A stretch of 64,000 bases of DNA. Origin: Deinococcus yavapaiensis KR-236. Its GTDB lineage: Bacteria > Deinococcota > Deinococci > Deinococcales > Deinococcaceae. The position numbers and the translations under genes were made by a program. Positions 1 to 15,614 of the stretch are shown piece by piece. The notes below the pieces were generated by a model. It made no database searches, was not told the origin of the DNA, and worked only from the letters and a program-made list of their open reading frames with translations. The stretch is from contig NZ_QJSX01000005.1 in the NCBI RefSeq assembly GCF_003217515.1, positions 1 through 64,000 of the forward strand, read 5' to 3'. The stretch's first letter is position 1. Each line of letters opens with the position of its first letter.

Positions 1-105
1 GTGGAATTGATCAAGCCGATCGCCATGGAGGAAGGCTTGCGCTTCGCGATTCGCGAAGGCGGTCGTACCGTCGGCGCCGGCGTCGTCACCAAGGTCCTCG
101 AGTAA
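1..105 (+). CDS. tuf: Elongation factor Tu, C-terminal fragment
   Basis: This is the last 34 residues and stop codon of EF-Tu; the 5' part lies outside the window. EF-Tu is the GTPase that brings aminoacyl-tRNA to the ribosome. The visible residues end with [19 protein letters not shown], the conserved end of the third beta-barrel domain of EF-Tu. A strong terminator follows 10 nt after the stop. Placement directly before rpmG-secE-nusG is the usual order in the Deinococcus-Thermus group. Identification is firm despite the short length because this tail is almost invariant. Confidence 0.95.
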
Positions 106-115
106 ATCACGGAAG

Positions 116-150
116 AAAAGAGCCGGAGCTTCGCGCTCCGGCTCTTTTCT
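116..150 (+). terminator. Intrinsic terminator of tuf
   Basis: A perfect 14-bp stem (116-129 with 135-148) has a 5-nt loop. The descending arm ends in TTTT, so A-tract and T-tract are part of the stem. It closes the tuf transcript. Confidence 0.9.
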
Positions 151-168
151 TTTGGGGTCGTTTCGCGC

Positions 169-285
169 TAGACTGGCCTTTAGCACCAGGCAGGCGCCGG
201 AGGGATTCCTCCGGCCTTTCCCTGAGAGGAAGCCTGGGAGTCCGAACGCGGGCGCTTCGCCCACACGGACGAAAGGAGTACGAAC
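169..285 (+). promoter_or_regulatory. Promoter and structured leader of the rpmG-secE-nusG operon
   Basis: TAGACT at 169-174 fits the -10 consensus; no good -35 is visible. Downstream, GCCGGAGG/CCTCCGGC (196-203 with 208-215, GATT loop) forms a perfect 8-bp hairpin. A second compound hairpin pairs GTCCG near 240 with CGGAC near 266, around GGGC-GCTTC-GCCC. AAAGGAG precedes the rpmG ATG. I looked for a tRNA here, as some relatives carry one, and found none. Confidence 0.45.
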
Positions 286-453
286 ATGGCGAAGGAAGGT
301 CCTCGCATCAAGATCAAGCTCGAGAGCACGGCGGGCACGGGCTTCTACTACACGACGACGAAGAACCGCCGCAACACCACGGCGAAGCTCGAGCTCAAAA
401 AGTACGACCCGATTGCCAAGAAGCACGTTCCGTTCAAAGAAAAGAAGATCTAA
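286..453 (+). CDS. rpmG: 50S ribosomal protein L33
   Basis: A 55-residue basic protein of the large ribosomal subunit, located near the tRNA exit site. It begins MAKEGPRIKIKLESTAGTGF and has the usual L33 middle (YYTTTKNRRNT) and end (KKHVPFKEKKI). Length matches the family. There is no CxxC zinc motif, so it is the zinc-independent form. An AAAGGAG site lies 8 nt before the ATG. It is too short for many ORF callers and overlaps a longer unrelated reading frame. secE follows after 1 nt, so the two are translated from one message. Confidence 0.93.
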   Translation: MAKEGPRIKIKLESTAGTGFYYTTTKNRRNTTAKLELKKYDPIAKKHVPFKEKKI

Positions 454-454
454 C

Positions 455-640
455 GTGAACGGGATTGTGCGGTACTTCCAAGAATCGCGCCAGGAACTGT
501 CGCGCGTGACATGGCCGAACCGCCAGCAGGTGCTGGAGGGCACGCAAGTCGTGCTGTTCTTCATCATCGCGATGTCCTTGTTGATCTTCATCTATGACTC
601 GGCCTTCGCCTTCCTGATTCGCTCGGTGGTGCCGCGGTGA
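455..640 (+). CDS. secE: Preprotein translocase subunit SecE
   Basis: A 61-residue single-span SecE, the clamp subunit of the SecYEG channel in the plasma membrane. It has the amphipathic N-terminal segment (RYFQESRQELSRVTWP, with the family WP motif) followed by one transmembrane helix (VVLFFIIAMSLLIFIY). The start is GTG at 455, one base after the rpmG stop. An upstream in-frame extension exists but would run through rpmG and is not SecE-like. The stop overlaps the nusG GTG by 4 nt, implying translational coupling. Confidence 0.93.
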   Translation: MNGIVRYFQESRQELSRVTWPNRQQVLEGTQVVLFFIIAMSLLIFIYDSAFAFLIRSVVPR

Positions 641-1212
641 GTATCGAGTGGTACGCGGTCCACACGTACGTCGGTCAGGAGAAGCGAGTCGAGGAAGCGC
701 TCATGGAGCGTTCCAAAAAGCTCGGCTTGTACGGCACGAAGATCTTTCAAGTGCTGCAACCCAAGGAAACGGCCATCGAGTTGCGCGAAGGTGGGAAGAA
801 GGAGACCGTCGAGCGTCTCCTCTTTCCCGGCTACGTGTTCGTGCAGATGGACGTGGAAGACGACGATGTGCCGGGCGAGCTCGGCGAGTCGTGGGAAGCC
901 GTGCGGGCGACGCCGGGCGTGACGGGCTTCGTGGGCACGTCCACCCATCCCGTGCCGCTTTCACCCGACGAAGTGCAGCGCTTGCTGCAAAGCGTCGGCG
1001 TGGCGGCGAAGCAGGAAGAAGCCGCTCCGGCGCGCGTCAAGGTCAACTTCAAAGAAGGTGACATGGTCCGCGTGACGGCCGGTCCGTTCGCCGACTTCAC
1101 GGGTGTCGTTTCGGAAGTCAACGCGGCGCAGGCCAAGGTCAAGGTTCTCGTGTCGATCTTCGGACGTGAAACTCCGGTCGAGCTCGACTTTTCGCAAGTC
1201 ACGAAGTCCTGA
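637..1212 (+). CDS. nusG: Transcription elongation/termination factor NusG
   Basis: A 191-residue NusG. It binds the RNA polymerase clamp through its NGN domain (about residues 3-115, starting WYAVHTYVGQEKRVEEAL) and contacts Rho or ribosomal S10 through its C-terminal KOW domain (about 135-190, with GDMVRVTAGPFADFTGVV). The GTG start at 637 lies in the secE stop (GTGA overlap). The secE-nusG pair just before rplK is a near-universal bacterial arrangement. Confidence 0.97.
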   Translation: MSIEWYAVHTYVGQEKRVEEALMERSKKLGLYGTKIFQVLQPKETAIELREGGKKETVERLLFPGYVFVQMDVEDDDVPGELGESWEAVRATPGVTGFVGTSTHPVPLSPDEVQRLLQSVGVAAKQEEAAPARVKVNFKEGDMVRVTAGPFADFTGVVSEVNAAQAKVKVLVSIFGRETPVELDFSQVTKS

Positions 1213-1225
1213 CCGTCTCGCATCT

Positions 1226-1321
1226 TCCCAAGGCGCTCGCCTTGGGATAAACTGTGCAAGTTGCCTTCACCACGAAGGCACTTAGCGCTGGCACCCCGAG
1301 CGCCTCAAGGCTCGTTCGGGG
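1226..1321 (+). promoter_or_regulatory. Leader of rplK-rplA with two hairpins
   Basis: The 128-nt gap holds a 9-bp hairpin (1226-1234 with 1239-1247) with no T-tract. TAAACT at 1248-1253 could be a -10, with TTCCCA 17 nt upstream as a weak -35. A second hairpin (CCCCGA 1294-1299 with TCGGGG 1316-1321, inner GCC/GGC, TCAA loop) sits just before the AAGGAGG site of rplK. L1 represses its own operon by binding leader RNA in many bacteria, so the second hairpin is a candidate L1 target; this is inference. Confidence 0.4.
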
Positions 1322-1340
1322 GAGCTAAGGAGGAAGAAGT

Positions 1341-1778
1341 ATGGCGAAGAAAGTCGTCGGCATGGTGAAGCTGCAGCTTCCCGCCGGTAAGGCCACCCCG
1401 GCACCGCCCGTGGGTCCCGCGCTGGGTCAACACGGCGCTAACATCATGGGCTTCGTGAAGGAGTTCAACGCGGCGACCGCCGACAAGGGTGACGCGATCA
1501 TCCCGGTCGAGATCACCATCTTCGGAGACCGCTCGTTCACCTTCATCACGAAGACTCCGCCGATGAGCTACCTCATCCGCAAGGCGAGCGGCATCGCCAA
1601 GGGCAGCGCGACCCCCAACAAGGCGAAGGTCGGCACGCTTTCGTGGGATCAAGTGCTCGAAATCGCGCGCACCAAGATGCCCGACCTGAACGCCGCGTCG
1701 CTCGAGGCCGCCGCGAACACCGTTGCGGGTACCGCGCGTAGCATGGGCGTCACCGTCGAAGGAGCCCCCAATGCCTAA
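1341..1778 (+). CDS. rplK: 50S ribosomal protein L11
   Basis: A 145-residue L11, part of the GTPase-associated centre with 23S rRNA and the L10-L12 stalk. It opens with the typical KKVVGMVKLQLPAGKATPAPP, including the proline-rich N-terminal domain target of thiopeptides. It continues to the RNA-binding C-terminal domain (KMPDLNAASLEAAANTVAGTARSMG). Length is normal. AAGGAGG precedes the ATG. The stop overlaps the rplA start by 8 nt. Confidence 0.97.
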   Translation: MAKKVVGMVKLQLPAGKATPAPPVGPALGQHGANIMGFVKEFNAATADKGDAIIPVEITIFGDRSFTFITKTPPMSYLIRKASGIAKGSATPNKAKVGTLSWDQVLEIARTKMPDLNAASLEAAANTVAGTARSMGVTVEGAPNA

Positions 1779-2457
1779 GCACGGCAAGCGTTACACGGCG
1801 CTCGTCGCCAAGGTGGACCGCAGCAAGGTCTACACGATCGAAGAAGCGACCGCGCTCGTCAAAGAACTCGCCACCGCGAAGTTCGACGAGACCGTCGAAG
1901 CGCACTTCCGCCTCGGCATCGATCCTCGCAAGAGCGACCAGAACGTGCGCGGTACCGTCGCGCTTCCTCACGGCACGGGCCGCACGGTGCGTGTCGCCGT
2001 GATCACGCAAGGCGACCGCCTCGCGGAAGCCGAAGCGGCCGGCGCCGATGTCGTCGGCGCGGGCGAACTCATCGACCGCATCGCGGGCGGCTTCATGGAT
2101 TTCGACGCGGTCGTCGCGAGCCCTGACATGATGGCGCAAGTCGGTCAGAAGCTGGCGCGCCTCCTCGGTCCGCGCGGCCTGCTGCCCAACCCCAAGAGTG
2201 GTACGGTCGGCACGGACGTCGCGGGCATGGTTCGCGGTCTCAAAGCGGGTCGCATCGAGTTCCGCAACGACAAGACGGGTGTCATCCACGCCCCGATCGG
2301 CAAGGCATCGTTCGAACCGGGCAACATCGCCGACAACTTCCGTGCGCTCGCGACCGCCCTCGAAGGCGCCAAGCCTGCAGCCGCGAAGGGAGTGTACGTC
2401 CGCTCGATGTACCTCACGACCACGATGGGCCCCTCGATTCAAGTCGCCCTCGCTTAA
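1771..2457 (+). CDS. rplA: 50S ribosomal protein L1
   Basis: A 228-residue L1, the mobile stalk protein that releases deacylated tRNA and usually represses the L11-L1 operon. The start is the ATG at 1771 (MPKHGKRYTALV), inside the end of rplK. A longer frame starting at 1723 would run through rplK and is not L1-like. The signature GRLLPNPKSGTVG-type stretch appears as GPRGLLPNPKSGTVGTDV. The C-terminus (YLTTTMGPSIQV) is typical. Confidence 0.96.
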   Translation: MPKHGKRYTALVAKVDRSKVYTIEEATALVKELATAKFDETVEAHFRLGIDPRKSDQNVRGTVALPHGTGRTVRVAVITQGDRLAEAEAAGADVVGAGELIDRIAGGFMDFDAVVASPDMMAQVGQKLARLLGPRGLLPNPKSGTVGTDVAGMVRGLKAGRIEFRNDKTGVIHAPIGKASFEPGNIADNFRALATALEGAKPAAAKGVYVRSMYLTTTMGPSIQVALA

Positions 2458-2487
2458 GAAGCTTTTCCGCGCCCTCGTTGGCACCCC

Positions 2488-2506
2488 GGTGCGAATCGCA
2501 CCTTTT
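2488..2506 (+). terminator. Terminator-like hairpin between rplA and rplJ
   Basis: GGTGCG-AAT-CGCACC (2488-2502) is followed at once by TTTT. It may end the L11-L1 transcript or act as an attenuator ahead of the L10 leader. The loop is only 3 nt. Confidence 0.5.
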
Positions 2507-2618
2507 AATGGCACCGTAGACAGCGGGGACCCTTGCCAGGTTGAAACATCCCGCCGAGGCGTTCCAGTCGCATTCGCACTGGGCACCTACGCTCAAGCAC
2601 CTCTCAGCTTTAGGAGCA
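2507..2618 (+). ncRNA. Ribosomal protein L10 leader (cis-regulatory RNA)
   Basis: The 164-nt gap before rplJ contains the conserved halves of the L10 leader. GTAGACAGCGGG lies at 2516-2527 and CCCGCCGAGG at 2550-2559; GCGGG pairs with CCCGC and the AGACAG/CCGAGG sides form the kinked internal loop. The same arrangement is known upstream of rplJ-rplL in Bacillus. The L10-L12 complex binds it and represses the operon. Boundaries are approximate. Confidence 0.8.
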
Positions 2619-2621
2619 GAC

Positions 2622-3119
2622 GTGGCGAACCAACGAAACACCAATAACCTCGCCGCGCTTCGCGAGTCCCTGCAAGGCATCGACACGTTCTACGTCGTGA
2701 ATTACCAGGGCCTCACCGCAGGGCGACTCGGCCAACTCCGTCGTGACTTGGCCGCGAAGGGTGGGCGACTGATCGTCGCCAAGAACACCCTCATCAACAT
2801 CGCCTTGCGCGACAGCGAGCGCGATTTCGCTGACATTCTGCACGGTCCCTCTGCCATCGTCCTCGCGCAAGGCGATCCCGCCGGCGTCGCTCGTGTCCTC
2901 TCGGACGCGGGCAAGGCGAACGACAAGGGCATCCCGGCCTCCAAGGGCGGGCTCGTGGAAGGTCGCCGTGTGGATACCGCCGTCATCGAACGACTGGCGA
3001 GCCTCGGCAGCAAGGATCAACTGTACGGCGAACTCGTCGGCGTACTCGGCGCGCACCTCAGCACCCTCGTTGGGCTGCTCGAGGCGCTTCAAGAACAAAA
3101 GGGCGGCGCGGCCGCTTAA
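2622..3119 (+). CDS. rplJ: 50S ribosomal protein L10
   Basis: A 165-residue L10, the base of the L12 stalk. The start is GTG at 2622 (protein begins VANQRNTNNLAALRESL), with TAGGAGC 6 nt upstream. Further upstream frame would translate the leader RNA. The N-terminal domain (FYVVNYQGLTAGRLGQLRRDL, VAKNTLINIAL) binds 23S rRNA. The C-terminal helix (LGAHLSTLVGLLEALQEQKGG) carries the L12 dimers. rplL follows after 15 nt. The operon is probably autoregulated through the leader. Confidence 0.95.
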   Translation: MANQRNTNNLAALRESLQGIDTFYVVNYQGLTAGRLGQLRRDLAAKGGRLIVAKNTLINIALRDSERDFADILHGPSAIVLAQGDPAGVARVLSDAGKANDKGIPASKGGLVEGRRVDTAVIERLASLGSKDQLYGELVGVLGAHLSTLVGLLEALQEQKGGAAA

Positions 3120-3134
3120 TCGAAGGAGACCATC

Positions 3135-3503
<369 letters not shown>

Positions 3504-3523
3504 GACCTTTACACCGCGGGTGC

Positions 3524-3556
3524 AATACCGGAAGCTCCACGGCTTCCGGTATTTTT
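3524..3556 (+). terminator. Intrinsic terminator after rplL
   Basis: A perfect 12-bp stem (3524-3535 with 3542-3553), 6-nt loop, ending in TTTTT. It separates rplJL from rpoBC. Confidence 0.88.
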
Positions 3557-3724
3557 CATTGCCGTCGCGTCCCCTTGAAGCGAACACAGGATCGAGAAGG
3601 CTCTTTTTCTCGTCGGGATGATCCGTTCGAGCAGGCGCCCACCGAGGCGAGCGGCGTGCCTTGATCCAGCGTGGAGCAAGAACCTGCTTTCGGTCGGGCG
3701 AAGCGAGAAATTCCGATTCGTTTT

Positions 3725-3733
3725 TGCTATAAT
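3725..3733 (+). promoter_or_regulatory. Extended -10 promoter of rpoBC
   Basis: TGCTATAAT is a perfect -10 hexamer (TATAAT 3728-3733) preceded by TGn, the extended -10 element. The -35 position has no good TTGACA match, as expected for an extended -10 promoter. The predicted start near 3740 gives a leader of about 245 nt before rpoB. Confidence 0.65.
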
Positions 3734-3739
3734 CGCGTA

Positions 3740-3984
3740 CAGGACAGCTCGAATATGGAGCTCAAGCGCTCCTCTTGCAAGTCTTACCCGTTTCGGGTAG
3801 ACTTCTTAACGCTGCCTGCGGATGCGGGCAAGGAGGAGACGACGCTGGGAGCAATCCCAACACAGTCAGTCTGAAGATTCGGAGGCGGGAAGTTTTCTCG
3901 CCTCCCCTCAACCTTGTTATCCATGATGGGCAATGACGGGTTCGGGGCGAGGCCAAAGGTCTTACCACAAGCGTTGAGGTGTGA
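3740..3984 (+). promoter_or_regulatory. Long structured leader of rpoB
   Basis: With 3504-3724 this forms the 480-nt gap between rplL and rpoB; no convincing gene is present. Hairpin A pairs AAGTC+TACCCG (3779-3790) with CGGGTA+GACTT (3794-3804), one bulged T. Hairpin B pairs GGAGGCG (3881-3887) with CGCCTCC (3899-3905), plus four inner pairs. These may attenuate or autoregulate rpoBC. The region 3557-3724 shows nothing I recognise. Confidence 0.4.
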
Positions 3985-7428
<3,444 letters not shown>

Positions 7429-7507
7429 TCGCCCGGCGGGGAGGGGCCTTCTTCCCTCCCTGTTCGGCCTTCCATGACCACAGGCCTCTCTCAATTGGAG
7501 TGATGCT

Positions 7508-12088
<4,581 letters not shown>

Positions 12089-12102
12089 ACCTCTCCTCAC
12101 CC

Positions 12103-12138
12103 AGCCTCCTCTTCCCGCGCGGGAGGGGAGGCTTTTTG
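12103..12138 (+). terminator. Intrinsic terminator of rpoBC
   Basis: AGCCTCC (12103-12109) pairs with GGAGGCT (12127-12133); inner CCCGC/GCGGG pairing extends the stem. TTTTT follows. Confidence 0.85.
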
Positions 12139-12145
12139 TTGGTGC

Positions 12146-12151
12146 TAGGCT
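12146..12151 (+). promoter_or_regulatory. Leaderless -10 (TAGGCT), 7 nt before the ATG
   Basis: TAGGCT ends 7 nt before the start at 12159, and there is no Shine-Dalgarno. This spacing puts the transcription start on the start codon. Confidence 0.5.
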
Positions 12152-12158
12152 TCTGTGC

Positions 12159-13043
12159 ATGAACGTCACCGTTTCCTTCCTGGGTCTCGGCGCCATGGGC
12201 TACCCGATGGCTGGGCACCTCGCGCGAAAGTTCGACACGCTCGTGTGGAATCGCACGCGTGAAAAGGCCATCGCGCACGAAGCGGAATTCGGTTCGCGCG
12301 CCGTGAACAGCGTGGCCGAAGCGGCCGATGTCGACATCCTCTTCACGTGCCTGCCGACGACGGCGGATGTCGCGAGCCTCGCGCCTGAAATCGTGAGCGG
12401 CGCTCGCGAAGGACTCGTGTGGGTGGATTGCACGTCCGGCGATCCCGGCAAGTCGCGCGAGCTCGCCGAATGGCTTTCGCGTCGCGGGGTGGAGCTCGTG
12501 GACGCTCCCGTCTCGGGCGGCACGGTCGGCGCTCAAAAAGGTGCCCTCACCGTGATGTACGGCGGAGCGGAAGCCACGATGGAGGAAGTGAGGCCCGCGC
12601 TGGAAGCGTTCGCGGCGAAAGTCGTTCGTGTCGGCGACGTCGGCGCGGGCCACGCGGTGAAGGCCATCAACAATGCCTTGCTCGCCGTGAATCTTTGGTC
12701 GGCGTCCGAAGGGCTCGCCGCGCTCGCCGCCCTCGGCGTGGACGTCGGCGCCGCCCTCGACGTTATCAATGCGAGCAGCGGACGCAGCAACGTGACGGAG
12801 AATCTCATTCCGCAACGGGTCCTCACACGCGAGTTTCCCGCGACGTTCAAGCTCGGCTTGCTCGCCAAGGACGCGGGCCTCGCGCTCGACGTGGCGCGGG
12901 AAGCGAAGGCTCCCACGCCCCTCCTCGCGATGCTCGAAAGCCTCGTGCGCGCCGCTGCCCGAGACATCGGGCCCGACGAGGACCATACCGCCCTCGCGAA
13001 GCTTCTCGAACGTTGGGCGGGCGCTCAGATCAAGTCTTCCTGA
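12159..13043 (+). CDS. NAD(P)-dependent beta-hydroxyacid dehydrogenase (HIBADH family)
   Basis: A 294-residue enzyme of the 3-hydroxyisobutyrate / tartronate-semialdehyde / 6-phosphogluconate dehydrogenase superfamily. The Rossmann motif GLGAMGYPMA is at residues 7-16. The substrate-binding DAPVSGGTVGAQKG and the catalytic Lys in KAINNALLA are both present. These enzymes oxidise a beta-hydroxyacid at a secondary or primary alcohol with NAD(P). The true substrate (hydroxyisobutyrate, glyoxylate/succinic semialdehyde reduction, or other) cannot be told from sequence. The ATG was chosen because it directly precedes the Rossmann strand and follows a leaderless -10. It stands alone between the rpoC terminator and degV. 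Confidence 0.85.
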   Translation: MNVTVSFLGLGAMGYPMAGHLARKFDTLVWNRTREKAIAHEAEFGSRAVNSVAEAADVDILFTCLPTTADVASLAPEIVSGAREGLVWVDCTSGDPGKSRELAEWLSRRGVELVDAPVSGGTVGAQKGALTVMYGGAEATMEEVRPALEAFAAKVVRVGDVGAGHAVKAINNALLAVNLWSASEGLAALAALGVDVGAALDVINASSGRSNVTENLIPQRVLTREFPATFKLGLLAKDAGLALDVAREAKAPTPLLAMLESLVRAAARDIGPDEDHTALAKLLERWAGAQIKSS

Positions 13044-13082
13044 GAGGCGAAAGACGCACGGGTAAGGTAGGGTGAGGGCAGT

Positions 13083-13943
13083 ATGACAACCTCACCCTCG
13101 TTCGACGTCGTCTCCGACGGAGGCCTCGACAAGTTCGAGGACCTTCTCAACGACGTGCCCGCCGCGCCTTTCGCGCTGCACTTCGGCAACACCAGCTACC
13201 TCGCCGACCAGTTGCCGCGAGAAGCCTTCTTCCGTGAGCTGAAAACGAACGCGAGCCACCCCACCACCAGCCAACCCACGCCGCAGCAATTCGCCGAGAT
13301 GTACACCGCCGCTCGACGCCCCGTCTTGTGCGTCACCATTTCGGCGGGCTTGTCCGGCAGTCGAAGCGCCGCCGAGCAAGCGCGGAGCGTCGTGCCGAAC
13401 GCGGACGTCACCATTCACGACTCGAGGACGCTCAGCGCCGCGCAAGCCTTCCAAGTCCACGCCGCCATGACGGCTCGCAACCTTGGGCATAGCGTCGACA
13501 CGGCCAAGGAGTGGATGACGCGCGTCTCCGACGAAACCGAGTTGTACTTCACGATCGACACGTTGGAGTACCTCAAGAAAGGTGGACGCATCGGGCGCGT
13601 TCAAGCGGCGCTCGGCGGACTGCTGAACCTCAAGCCGATCGTGACAGTGGACAAGACGAGCGGCACGTACGTCAACGCGGCGCGGGCGAGGTCGTGGAGC
13701 AAGGCGCTCGAGACGCTCGCGGCGCAAGTCACGGCGAAGTACGGAGCGGGAACGCCCCTTCGCGTCGGCTTGCTGTACGGAGATTCGACGAGTTACGCTG
13801 CAGAATTGCTGGAGTACGTGAAGGTGAAGCATCCCATCGTGTGGAGTGGAGCGGCGTCGGTGGGACCGGCGCTCGCGGTGCACACGGGACCGAAGGCGGC
13901 GGGCTTGGCGGTGGCGCCCGGCCCTTGGCCTTGGGAGCGGTGA
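13083..13943 (+). CDS. DegV family fatty-acid-binding protein
   Basis: A 286-residue DegV (EDD fold) protein. Family members bind a single fatty acid; some (FakB) present it to the FakA kinase, giving acyl-phosphate. Diagnostic stretches are TSQPTPQQF near residue 62, SAGLSGSRSAAEQA near residue 83, and the ligand-contacting TLEYLKKGGRIG near 160. The start ATG at 13083 is preceded by TAGGGT at 13068-13073, 9 nt away, and by a GTGAGGG stretch. No fakA-like kinase is visible in the window. Confidence 0.88.
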   Translation: MTTSPSFDVVSDGGLDKFEDLLNDVPAAPFALHFGNTSYLADQLPREAFFRELKTNASHPTTSQPTPQQFAEMYTAARRPVLCVTISAGLSGSRSAAEQARSVVPNADVTIHDSRTLSAAQAFQVHAAMTARNLGHSVDTAKEWMTRVSDETELYFTIDTLEYLKKGGRIGRVQAALGGLLNLKPIVTVDKTSGTYVNAARARSWSKALETLAAQVTAKYGAGTPLRVGLLYGDSTSYAAELLEYVKVKHPIVWSGAASVGPALAVHTGPKAAGLAVAPGPWPWER

Positions 13944-14007
13944 GAAAAGGCGCGCTCGCCCCGTCCGTCCGAGTGACGTTCAGCTCGATGTGGGCGCGCG
14001 GCGCGCT

Positions 14008-14658
14008 TCAGCCTTGCTTTCCCGACAACAGCACGTCCATCCTCTGCAAATCCTCGGGCGTGTCCACGTCCGTCAACGCCACCTCGGGAAAGTCCAACCA
14101 CACGGCCTCGCCGCCGAATTCCTTCACGAGGTCTTTCGGGCCGTGGTCTCCCCTTCCCGAGAAGCGGCCGAACAAGTCTTGGCGAAACAAGTGCGGCGGC
14201 GCGCGAACCTCGCCGTACCGAGCGAGGACGAGAGGCGGACGTGAAGCTCGGTACGCCTCGGTGACGGCGCGGTGCATGGCGGGCGTCACGAGGGGCATGT
14301 CGGCGAGCGCGAACGACGCCGCCTCGACGTCGTTTGGCAACGCGTCCACGCCGACTTTGAACGACGTTCCGATTCCTTCGCGGTAACGTTCGTTCACGAC
14401 GAACGTTACCGGCATATCCCGCAAGGCGGTCTTCACGTCGTCCGCGTCTCGGCCGAGCACGACGAGGACGAAATCGAAGCCTGCCGCGACGACGTTGCGG
14501 ACGGTGTGGCGCACGAGCGCTTCCCCGGCGACGTCGAGAAGTTGCTTGTTTCGGCCCATGCGCCTCGACGCGCCGGCGGCGAGCACCACCCCGGCGAGGC
14601 GGCGGCGCTCGGCGGCATTCAGCGAATCTGTCTGAATTTTGACATACGAAAAATTCAA
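14008..14658 (-). CDS. mocA: Molybdenum cofactor cytidylyltransferase (MocA-like)
   Basis: A 216-residue nucleotidyltransferase of the MobA/MocA family. It has LAGVVLAAGASRRMGRNKQLL (signature LAAGxSxRMGxxK) near residues 21-41 and the metal-binding LADMPLV near 137. MocA adds CMP to molybdopterin to give the MCD cofactor used by CO and xanthine dehydrogenases. This fits its place divergent to the cox genes; MobA (guanylyl) is the alternative but a separate MobA lies at 48425. The start is a TTG at 14658; no ATG or GTG lies between it and the signature. TAAGAT on the minus strand 9 nt upstream could be its -10. Confidence 0.85.
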   Translation of the reverse strand: MNFSYVKIQTDSLNAAERRRLAGVVLAAGASRRMGRNKQLLDVAGEALVRHTVRNVVAAGFDFVLVVLGRDADDVKTALRDMPVTFVVNERYREGIGTSFKVGVDALPNDVEAASFALADMPLVTPAMHRAVTEAYRASRPPLVLARYGEVRAPPHLFRQDLFGRFSGRGDHGPKDLVKEFGGEAVWLDFPEVALTDVDTPEDLQRMDVLLSGKQG

Positions 14659-14734
14659 TGTGTCATAATCTTAATTCAACACAGCATTCATTTCAGTAGG
14701 ACCGCTGCCGAAAGGTGGCACGGGAGGTCGTGAG
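14641..14734. promoter_or_regulatory. Divergent mocA / cox control region
   Basis: An AT-rich patch (14641-14700) stands out from the GC-rich surroundings. It holds CATAAT (14664-14669), a possible plus-strand -10, and TAAGAT on the minus strand for mocA. ATTCAA occurs twice (about 14653 and 14675). An imperfect inverted repeat (GACATACGAA ... TTCAATGTGTC, 14641-14664) could be an operator. GGGAGGTCGTG supplies the coxM ribosome site. Confidence 0.4.
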
Positions 14735-15604
14735 ATGTTTCCAGCAGCTTTCGATTACCTTCGGGCGCACTCCATCGAGGAAGCCGCCGCAGCGCTTTCA
14801 CAGCATGGGGGCGACGCGCGCATCCTCGCCGGAGGGCAAAGCCTCATTCCTGCCATGCGCTTCCGACTGGCCAGGCCGACCGTCCTCGTGGACATCGGGT
14901 CGCTGCGTGACCTCGTGTACCTGCGCGAGGAAAGCGGCTTCCTGCGAGTCGGCGCGATGACGACGGACGCGCGCTTGGAGCGCGACAAGGACGTCCGCGC
15001 CCGCTACGCCCTGCTCACCGAGACCTCCGATGTCGTCGCCGACCCGGTCGTGCGGCACAAAGGAACGGTCGTCGGAAGCTTGTGTCACAACGATCCTGCC
15101 GGTGATTGGGCGGCGGCGGCACTCGCGAGCCGCGCGATCATGGTCGTGCGCGGACCGAGCGGTGAACGCGACGTGCCCATCGACGAGTTCATCGTCGACT
15201 CGTTCACGACGGCCGTGCAGGAAGGCGAGATCGCGGTGGAAGTGCGCTTCCCCACGCCGAGCGCCCGCACGAGCGGCGCGTACGAGAAGATCGAGCGTAA
15301 AGTCGGCGATTACGCGACGGCGGCGGCCGCCGTGCAACTCACCCTCGCCGACGACGGGACGATCGCGCAAGCGGGCGTCGCCATCACCGCGCTCGGACCG
15401 TTCGCGATGCGCGTCACCGAAGCCGAACGCCTTCTGCTCGGGCAGCGACCGAGCGAGGACCTCTTCCGCGCGGCGGCCGAGGAAGCGTACCGACTCGCCG
15501 ACCCGAATCCCGACACGCGCGGCAGCGCCGAGTACAAGAAGAACATGGCGCGCATTCTCGTGGCGCGCGGCCTTGCCCGCACCTCCTCGAAGCTTCACGC
15601 CTGA
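14735..15604 (+). CDS. coxM: CO dehydrogenase medium (FAD) subunit
   Basis: A 289-residue FAD-binding subunit of the molybdenum hydroxylase family. It passes electrons from the iron-sulfur subunit through FAD to the quinone pool. The FAD pyrophosphate motif AGGQSL is at residues 32-37, the same place as in characterised CoxM. The second FAD loop is TVVGS (111-115), a variant of the usual TIGG. The C-terminal CO_deh_flav domain follows (YEKIERKVGDYATAAAAV). The ATG at 14735 has GGGAGG upstream. It is the first gene of the coxMSL order typical of form I enzymes; coxS follows after 10 nt. Confidence 0.9.
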   Translation: MFPAAFDYLRAHSIEEAAAALSQHGGDARILAGGQSLIPAMRFRLARPTVLVDIGSLRDLVYLREESGFLRVGAMTTDARLERDKDVRARYALLTETSDVVADPVVRHKGTVVGSLCHNDPAGDWAAAALASRAIMVVRGPSGERDVPIDEFIVDSFTTAVQEGEIAVEVRFPTPSARTSGAYEKIERKVGDYATAAAAVQLTLADDGTIAQAGVAITALGPFAMRVTEAERLLLGQRPSEDLFRAAAEEAYRLADPNPDTRGSAEYKKNMARILVARGLARTSSKLHA

Positions 15605-15614
15605 GGTCCCCATC

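Noticed and set aside
151..285. Possible tRNA between tuf and rpmG
   Set aside because: No acceptor stem pairing and no T-loop GTTCRANTC is present; the hairpins there do not make a cloverleaf.
13944..14007. Terminator between degV and mocA
   Set aside because: Only GC-rich short repeats (GCGCGC) are present; no stem with T-tract on either strand.
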